64,000 nucleotides of DNA from Streptomyces sp. STR69 (lineage in GTDB: Bacteria > Actinomycetota > Actinomycetes > Streptomycetales > Streptomycetaceae). Below are positions 59,258 to 64,000 of the stretch, piece after piece. The position numbers were made by a program, and so were the translations under genes. The stretch is taken from positions 1-64,000 of the forward strand of contig NZ_JALJRY010000012.1 of NCBI RefSeq assembly GCF_024519455.1. The letters are read 5' to 3'. Each line of letters opens with the position of its first letter. Position 1 is the stretch's first letter. The notes beneath the pieces are model-generated. The model did not search any database. It was not told where the DNA came from and saw only the letters and a program-made list of their open reading frames with translations.

Positions 59258-60028
59258 GTGTCGGACCCGAGCCGCCCCCGCGCCTCCCTCCGTACCGCCG
59301 TGGTCTGGGACGTCCTTCAGGACGCCCTCGACCGCCGGGTCAAGGCCACGGGTCGGGACGCGCTGGACGTCCTCGACACCGGGGGTGGCAGCGGCAACTT
59401 CGCGGTGCCCGTCGCCCGCCTCGGCCACCGCGTCACCGTCGTCGACCCCAGCCCGAACGCGCTGTTCGCGCTGGAGCGCCGCGCCGCCGAGGCCGGTGTC
59501 GCCGACCGTGTGCGGGGCGTCCAGGGCGACGCGCACGGCCTCTTCGACGTGGTCGAGCGCGGCGGCTACGACGCGGTGCTGTGCCACGGCGTCCTGGAGT
59601 ACGTCGACGACCCCGCCGAGGGCGTCCGTACCGTGGTGGCCGCGCTGCGCCCGGAAGGCGTCCTCAGCCTGCTCGCCGCCGGACTCGGCGGTGCCGTCCT
59701 CGCGCGCGCCCTCGCCGGCCACTTCACGGAGGCCCGCCAGGCCCTCACCGACCCGAACGGCCGCTGGGGCGCCGCGGACCCCGTCCCGCACCGCTTCACC
59801 GCCGAGCAGCTCACCGCGTTCGTCCAGGGCGCGGGCCTCGCCGTCGGCGCCGTGCACGGGGTGCGGGTCTTCGCCGATCTGGTTCCTGGAGTACTCGTGG
59901 ACACCGAGCCGGGTGCCCTGGACGCGCTGTTGAAGCTGGAGGCCGCGGCGGCCGAGCTCCCGGCGTACCACTCCGTGGCCACGCAGCTTCATGTGCTCGG
60001 CGAGACGCGGGGTGTCGGCGAGGTGTGA
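59258..60028 (+). CDS. SAM-dependent methyltransferase
   Basis: 256 residues, class I fold. VLDTGGGSGNFAVPVARLGHRVTVVD is motif I, and VLCHGVLEYVDDP a later core strand. The substrate is unknown. GTG 59258 is taken because GAGGAG lies 10 nt upstream; GTG 59222 would add 12 residues. It precedes the DUF3040 gene by 277 nt. Confidence 0.88.
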   Translation: MSDPSRPRASLRTAVVWDVLQDALDRRVKATGRDALDVLDTGGGSGNFAVPVARLGHRVTVVDPSPNALFALERRAAEAGVADRVRGVQGDAHGLFDVVERGGYDAVLCHGVLEYVDDPAEGVRTVVAALRPEGVLSLLAAGLGGAVLARALAGHFTEARQALTDPNGRWGAADPVPHRFTAEQLTAFVQGAGLAVGAVHGVRVFADLVPGVLVDTEPGALDALLKLEAAAAELPAYHSVATQLHVLGETRGVGEV

Positions 60029-60305
60029 GTGGCCTCCTGTGACGGAGCCCTGATCAGGGGCTCGGCCGCACATGGAGTACGCCACAGGCCCCCCGATCGC
60101 GGGCCCGGCGCCGTATGATCGAGGGAGACCGCTCGGCATGACGGGACGGCTGCTGGGGAATGGAAGCTTCAGCGAGTCGGAACGGCCATGACGGATTCCG
60201 GTTGGTCAATTGGCGTAGAGGGGCGGGTTTCACGGGGGCGATTCCCTGCCTATCCTGAAGGGACCCCCCGGGTCGCCCCGGCGACTGCACGATGAGGAGG
60301 ACTCC

Positions 60306-60701
60306 GTGCCGCTCTCGGAGCACGAGCAGCGAATGCTCGAGCAGATGGAGCGAGCGCTGTACGCCGAAGATCCCAAGTTCGCGACAGCGCTTGAGGGAAG
60401 CGGGCTGCGCACGTACACCCGGCGACGGGTCTACCAGGCGGTGGCCGGCTTCCTCGTAGGTATTGCGCTCCTCATGGCAGGAATGGTCGCAAAGCAGATT
60501 TGGGTCAGCGTGGTGGGATTCCTCGTCATGCTGGGCTGTGCGGTACTCGCCGTGACCGGCTGGCGCAAGGCTCCGAAGCCTGGCGAACAGCCCGCCGCGG
60601 GCGCTCCGCACGCCCGCCGCCAGGGACGGCAGCGGCGCTCGGTCATGGATCGTATCGAGCAGCGGTGGCAGCGCCGCCGCGACGAGCAGCAGGGTCAGTA
60701 A
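60306..60701 (+). CDS. sepX: DUF3040 membrane protein, probable SepX
   Basis: 131 residues. The N-terminal LSEHEQRMLEQMERALYAEDPKFA motif defines DUF3040; two membrane helices (about 45-65 and 68-88) and a basic tail follow. From memory, its position next to the TgpA/DUF58 genes near the division cluster equals SCO2097, called SepX in Streptomyces and needed for cross-walls and sporulation septa. GAGGAGG precedes the GTG. The name rests on recalled synteny. Confidence 0.78.
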   Translation: MPLSEHEQRMLEQMERALYAEDPKFATALEGSGLRTYTRRRVYQAVAGFLVGIALLMAGMVAKQIWVSVVGFLVMLGCAVLAVTGWRKAPKPGEQPAAGAPHARRQGRQRRSVMDRIEQRWQRRRDEQQGQ

Positions 60702-60746
60702 CGGCGGCCCGGCTCCGCACGAAGCGAGGCGCCCCAGAACACGAGT

Positions 60747-60781
60747 GAGGGGATGACCACCGAACCGGTGGTCATCCCCTC
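60747..60781. terminator. Bidirectional terminator between sepX and the transglutaminase gene
   Basis: A perfect 15-bp stem GAGGGGATGACCACC (60747-60761) pairs with 60767-60781 over a 5-nt loop. A second hairpin GGCCCCTC.../GAGGGGCC follows at about 60795-60825. They separate two convergent genes. Confidence 0.85.
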
Positions 60782-60830
60782 CCGTATGCCCTGGCCCCTC
60801 AGCCGCTTCCGCGGAGGAGGGGCCAGGGCA

Positions 60831-63212
60831 TCAGCCCTGCTGTCCCGACGGCTTGCGCAGGGCCGGCCGGATCGCCGCCACCCGCGTCGTCACGGACGCC
60901 CACCAGGCCGACAGCGCCCACACCACCCGGACGGTCGAGCGCGGGGCGACCAGTGCGCGCAGCCGTGTGGAGCGGTCGGCCGTGTCCTGGAAACCGACGA
61001 TCACCCGGCGCACGTCCTGCGTGAGCCCCGCCGTCGGCTGCGGCCTGGGGGCGTAGAGGACCTGCTCCACGGCGTCCGCCACCCGGTGCACCGAGGCGGC
61101 GGTGGGCGGATCGAGATGCCCGAGTCGCACGATCCGGGCGGCGGCCTTGCGCGGGGTCAGTGAATCGTCGGGCGAGATCCCGAAGTCCCAGGCCGTATCG
61201 GTCAGTTCCTCCCAGACCGCCAGCGTGTGGACGGCCGCGTCCGCCGCCGTACGACCGTGGGCGCCCAGCCGTACCGAGCGCGCACGGGCCCGCCACAGCA
61301 TCGGCGAGAACGGGATCGTCAGCAGCAGCAGCGCGCCCAGGCCCAGCAGCGACATCCGCAGGTACCACCACGGGCCCCTGCCGTCGTCGCCCGCCGCGAT
61401 CGCCGGGGCCTGGCTCGTGCAGCCGTCCAGCTTCCGCAACTGGGCCGTGCAGCTCTCGCTCGCCGAGGGGGCGGCCGAGGCCGCCGCGCTCGTCGAGGTC
61501 GAGGGCCTGGCCGGGTCCGGGATGTTGCTGCCGGGGGTGGTCGACTGGGTGTACGACGGCACCGAGCCCCGGTTGGGGGTCGGCTCGAAGCGGGTCCAGC
61601 CGATGCCCTCGAAGTACAGCTCGGGCCAGGCGTGCGCGTCCTTCAGGCCCACCGACACCGACTGGTCCGCCTCCGGGGTGCCGGGTGCGAAGCCCACCGC
61701 GACCCGGGCCGGAATGCCCAGGGTGCGGGCCATCGCCGCCATCGCGAAGGAGAAGTGGACGCAGAAACCCTGCTTGTCCTTGAGGAACTTCGCTATCGCG
61801 TTGCGGCCGGTACCGACGTCCACCTGGGTGTCGTACTGGAAGCCGCCGGTCACCGCGAAGTAGTCCTGGAGCTTGACCGCCTGCTCATAGGCGTTTGCCG
61901 AGCCCGCGGTGACCCGGCGGGCGGTCTGGGCCACCACCGCCGGCAGCGATTTCGGCACCTTGGTGTACTGGGTCTCCAGGGCCTTCGACGGTGCCGGCGC
62001 GGTGGCCAGCTGCTCCGCGGTCGGCTCCACGTCCAGGCTGGTGACCGTGTAGGTCACCCCACGCGTGTTCTGGCCGTGGTCCCCCACGACCGTCATACCC
62101 ACGGGCTCGTAGCGCCAGCTGCCGTCGATGTTCACGCGGCTGGGCGGGTACGGCATCGGCAGCCAGTCCTGGGCGTACCAGTCCGCGGCCGAGATCCGGG
62201 TCTTGATCTCCGCGCGCTTGACGTCGGCGCCGAGACCGGTCGGGGTCGGGAACGTGTCGGGCACGCTTTCGATGTGCCGCTGCGACGGCTTCCAGGTGAT
62301 GCCGTCGAAGTCGTCCAGGGACACGATCCGCAGATACATGTCCGAGATGTCGTTCGTGTTGGTGCGCAGGGACAGGACCTGGCGGTTCTCGTCCACGTTC
62401 AGGCTGTCGCGCAGCGAGACCAGCGGGTTGACCGCGGAGATAGTGCCGCCGCCTCCGGTGCCCGCGCCCACACCGGTCCCGGCGGCGTCCAGCAGACCGC
62501 CGGAGATCGTGGGCAGCGGCAGCAGGGCGATGGCCAGCGCGACCGCGCCGATCCGTCGCCCGGTGCGGACCGGGGCGAGTGGTCCGGAGGAGTCCGAACC
62601 CGGGGTGGTGCGTGGCGCCCCGCCGAAGACCCGGCCCCACTGGGCGAGCCGGTCCCGGCCCTCGGACAGCAGCAGCATCAGGTAGCCCGCCGCCGCGAGC
62701 AGGAACCACAGCCAGTCGTTGCCGCTGTTCGACAGCCCGGCGGCCACCGAGTACAGGGCGAGCAGCGGCAGGCCGGCCGGGGCCGCGCTGCGGAAGGTGA
62801 CCGCGAGCGTGTCCACCGCGAGGCCGACCACCAGCACACCGCCGATGATCATCAGCCGGATGCCGTCGTGCAGCGGGGCCGGGATCGCGTACCGGGAGAC
62901 GTCGTCGGAGCCCTGCTGCAGCAGGTCGGCGAAGTGCTGGAAGGCCCGGGGGCCCGGGACGAGCCCGGCGAAGGCCTGCTCACGGGCGAAGGCCAGGGTC
63001 AGCATCAGCAGCGTGACCAGGGCCTGCGCCGCGACGGTCAGCGGCCGGGCCAGCGGGACCCGCCGGGTCGCCGCGCCCACCCCGGCCTGGATCGCCAGCA
63101 TGAAGGCCGCCTGGAAGATCCAGATCGCCGGGGCGACCAGGGGAATCAGGGCGGTGGACGCCAGCAGCGTCGCCCCCCAGGCGCAGAGCGCCAGCCGTGC
63201 CCGCCCGCTCAT
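60831..63212 (-). CDS. Transglutaminase-like membrane protein (TgpA family)
   Basis: 793 residues. Six or seven N-terminal helices (to about residue 210), a large outer region with a transglutaminase core whose catalytic Cys is in KQGFCVHFSFAMAAMARTLGIPARVAVGF and His in DAHAWPELYF, one further helix near residue 650, and a cytoplasmic C-terminal domain. It overlaps the DUF58 gene by 4 nt. The group MoxR-DUF58-TgpA is thought to act in envelope or complex assembly. ATG 63212 follows GGGAGGATGG-like sequence. Confidence 0.92.
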   Translation of the reverse strand: MSGRARLALCAWGATLLASTALIPLVAPAIWIFQAAFMLAIQAGVGAATRRVPLARPLTVAAQALVTLLMLTLAFAREQAFAGLVPGPRAFQHFADLLQQGSDDVSRYAIPAPLHDGIRLMIIGGVLVVGLAVDTLAVTFRSAAPAGLPLLALYSVAAGLSNSGNDWLWFLLAAAGYLMLLLSEGRDRLAQWGRVFGGAPRTTPGSDSSGPLAPVRTGRRIGAVALAIALLPLPTISGGLLDAAGTGVGAGTGGGGTISAVNPLVSLRDSLNVDENRQVLSLRTNTNDISDMYLRIVSLDDFDGITWKPSQRHIESVPDTFPTPTGLGADVKRAEIKTRISAADWYAQDWLPMPYPPSRVNIDGSWRYEPVGMTVVGDHGQNTRGVTYTVTSLDVEPTAEQLATAPAPSKALETQYTKVPKSLPAVVAQTARRVTAGSANAYEQAVKLQDYFAVTGGFQYDTQVDVGTGRNAIAKFLKDKQGFCVHFSFAMAAMARTLGIPARVAVGFAPGTPEADQSVSVGLKDAHAWPELYFEGIGWTRFEPTPNRGSVPSYTQSTTPGSNIPDPARPSTSTSAAASAAPSASESCTAQLRKLDGCTSQAPAIAAGDDGRGPWWYLRMSLLGLGALLLLTIPFSPMLWRARARSVRLGAHGRTAADAAVHTLAVWEELTDTAWDFGISPDDSLTPRKAAARIVRLGHLDPPTAASVHRVADAVEQVLYAPRPQPTAGLTQDVRRVIVGFQDTADRSTRLRALVAPRSTVRVVWALSAWWASVTTRVAAIRPALRKPSGQQG

Positions 63213-64000
63213 CCCCATCCCTCCCCGAGACCGGCCGCGGTGATGCCGTTGCGCTCCTGGTCGGCCCGCTGCCACAGCTCGGTCAGGGACGCGCCGCGCG
63301 GCACGCCCACGGCGGTCCAGCCCGCGTCGCGCAACATCCGCAGCCGCTCCTCCTGCTCGTTCTCCGGGCCGGGTACGTCGGTCGGCTCGCGCACCCAGCC
63401 GCCGCTGTCCAGCACGAAGGCGAGGGCGCCCCCGCTGCGCTGCCGCATCCGGGCGACGATCGCCGCCTGTTCCTCGTCGAGGTCGCCGAAGAAGGCCACC
63501 AGCAACCCTTCGTTTCCGCCGCGCAGCAGGTCGTAGGCCCGGGACAGGCCCTCGCCGTCCGAGTGGTCGATCACCGCGAGGGTGTCCATCATCAGTCCGG
63601 CCGCGTCCGCCGACTCCTGGCTCGCGCCCGCGAACCCGTCGGCGCCCTCACCGGGCACCGAGTTGCCGGTGTCGGTCAACAGCCTTACGGAGAAGCCCCG
63701 TTCCAGCATGTGCACCAGGACAGAGGCCGCGCCCGACACGGCCCACTCGAAGGCCGAGTCCGGGCCCTGGCCCGCGAAGGCGATGCCCCGGGTGTCGAGG
63801 AGCACCGTGCAGCGGGCGCGCTGCGGCTGCTCCTCGCGGCGCACCATCAGCTCGCCGTAGCGCGCGGTGGAGCGCCAGTGCACGCGGCGCAGGTCGTCGC
63901 CGTAGCGGTAGCCGCGCGGGATCACGTCGTCCTCGCCGGCCAGGGCCAGCGAGCGGTTGCGCCCGTCGCCGTACCCCTTGGCCTCGCCGCTGAGACGGAC
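63209..64000 (-). CDS. DUF58 domain protein, cut by the window end
   Basis: The C-terminal 263 residues are visible. YGDDLRRVHWRSTARYGELMVRREE is the DUF58 signature; the rest has a vWA-like pattern, with LLDTRG near the start and AFFGDLDEE later. It works with a MoxR ATPase expected just outside the window and with the TgpA protein downstream, coupled by ATGA. The start lies beyond position 64000. Confidence 0.92.
   Translation of the reverse strand, partial: VRLSGEAKGYGDGRNRSLALAGEDDVIPRGYRYGDDLRRVHWRSTARYGELMVRREEQPQRARCTVLLDTRGIAFAGQGPDSAFEWAVSGAASVLVHMLERGFSVRLLTDTGNSVPGEGADGFAGASQESADAAGLMMDTLAVIDHSDGEGLSRAYDLLRGGNEGLLVAFFGDLDEEQAAIVARMRQRSGGALAFVLDSGGWVREPTDVPGPENEQEERLRMLRDAGWTAVGVPRGASLTELWQRADQERNGITAAGLGEGWG

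Noticed and set aside
61227..63536. Plus-strand open frame of 769 codons opposite the transglutaminase gene
   Set aside because: Arg/Gly-rich shadow sequence; the opposite strand encodes a well-defined TgpA-like protein.
1..64000. CRISPR arrays, tRNA, rRNA, insertion sequences or biosynthetic cluster
   Set aside because: No regularly spaced repeats, cloverleaf sequences, transposase or PKS/NRPS genes were found on reading both strands.

Overview
The window is high-GC chromosomal DNA from a Streptomyces. Evidence is the strong third-position GC bias, the frequent GTG starts, an actinobacterial bc1-aa3 respiratory gene set, Streptomyces-type intergenic repeats, a SAM-IV riboswitch and a MacRS-like two-component system. 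From memory, gene order matches the S. coelicolor stretch from about SCO2155 (ctaD) down to about SCO2095, read in reverse numbering. No database search was run. This is core chromosome: I see no insertion sequence, prophage, CRISPR array, rRNA or tRNA.

Layout. 1-7.4 kb: end of ctaD, ctaF, an L,D-transpeptidase lipoprotein, an atypical receiver protein, then ctaE-qcrC-qcrA-qcrB, which links menaquinol oxidation to cytochrome c oxidase. 7.4-13.2 kb: trpD, a SAM-IV riboswitch with a six-codon upstream ORF ahead of a class V aminotransferase, a one-domain Lrp/AsnC protein, a rhomboid protease, a small zinc ribbon and a NYN-domain protein. 13.3-22.3 kb: two paralogous secreted NlpC/P60 hydrolases around a small secreted protein, a metallopeptidase-like lipoprotein, a PadR/MATE divergent pair with an operator, a GT87 mannosyltransferase-like protein and a PimB-like glycosyltransferase. 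22.3-29.3 kb: cholesterol oxidase, FadD15-like acyl-CoA ligase, a phosphoesterase, an SRPBCC protein, an ArsA-like ATPase and a DUF5304-like protein. 29.6-36.9 kb: glucokinase, an EEP-family protein, a membrane protein, an alpha/beta hydrolase, an acyltransferase, a MacS/MacR-like pair and phosphofructokinase.

36.9-44.9 kb: fused anthranilate synthase behind a Trp attenuator, class II DAHP synthase, bfd behind an iron box, bacterioferritin, a molybdopterin-fold protein, endonuclease IV and a PASTA kinase. 45-52.3 kb: thiO-thiS-thiG behind a TPP riboswitch, a ferredoxin reductase-like flavoprotein, an Rv2175c-type DNA-binding protein, thiE, metF and a Tyr/Gln-rich membrane protein. 52.3-64 kb: a CrtI-like oxidoreductase, a DUF4126 protein, a TetR-YhgE-ABC cluster with its operator, a HEPN-like protein, a methyltransferase, a DUF3040 protein (probable SepX), a transglutaminase (TgpA-like) and a DUF58 protein cut by the window end.

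Themes. (1) Respiration, aromatic amino-acid, thiamine and one-carbon metabolism sit beside envelope lipid and mannosyl genes. Much of this neighbourhood is also found, from memory, around Rv2172c-Rv2200c of Mycobacterium tuberculosis. (2) The window is rich in RNA-level control: SAM-IV, TPP and Trp attenuation. (3) At least seven starts have a TAnnnT hexamer 6-7 nt upstream and no Shine-Dalgarno, which predicts leaderless transcripts. (4) Three kinds of dispersed intergenic repeat are present, one with near-perfect 28-bp inverted ends.
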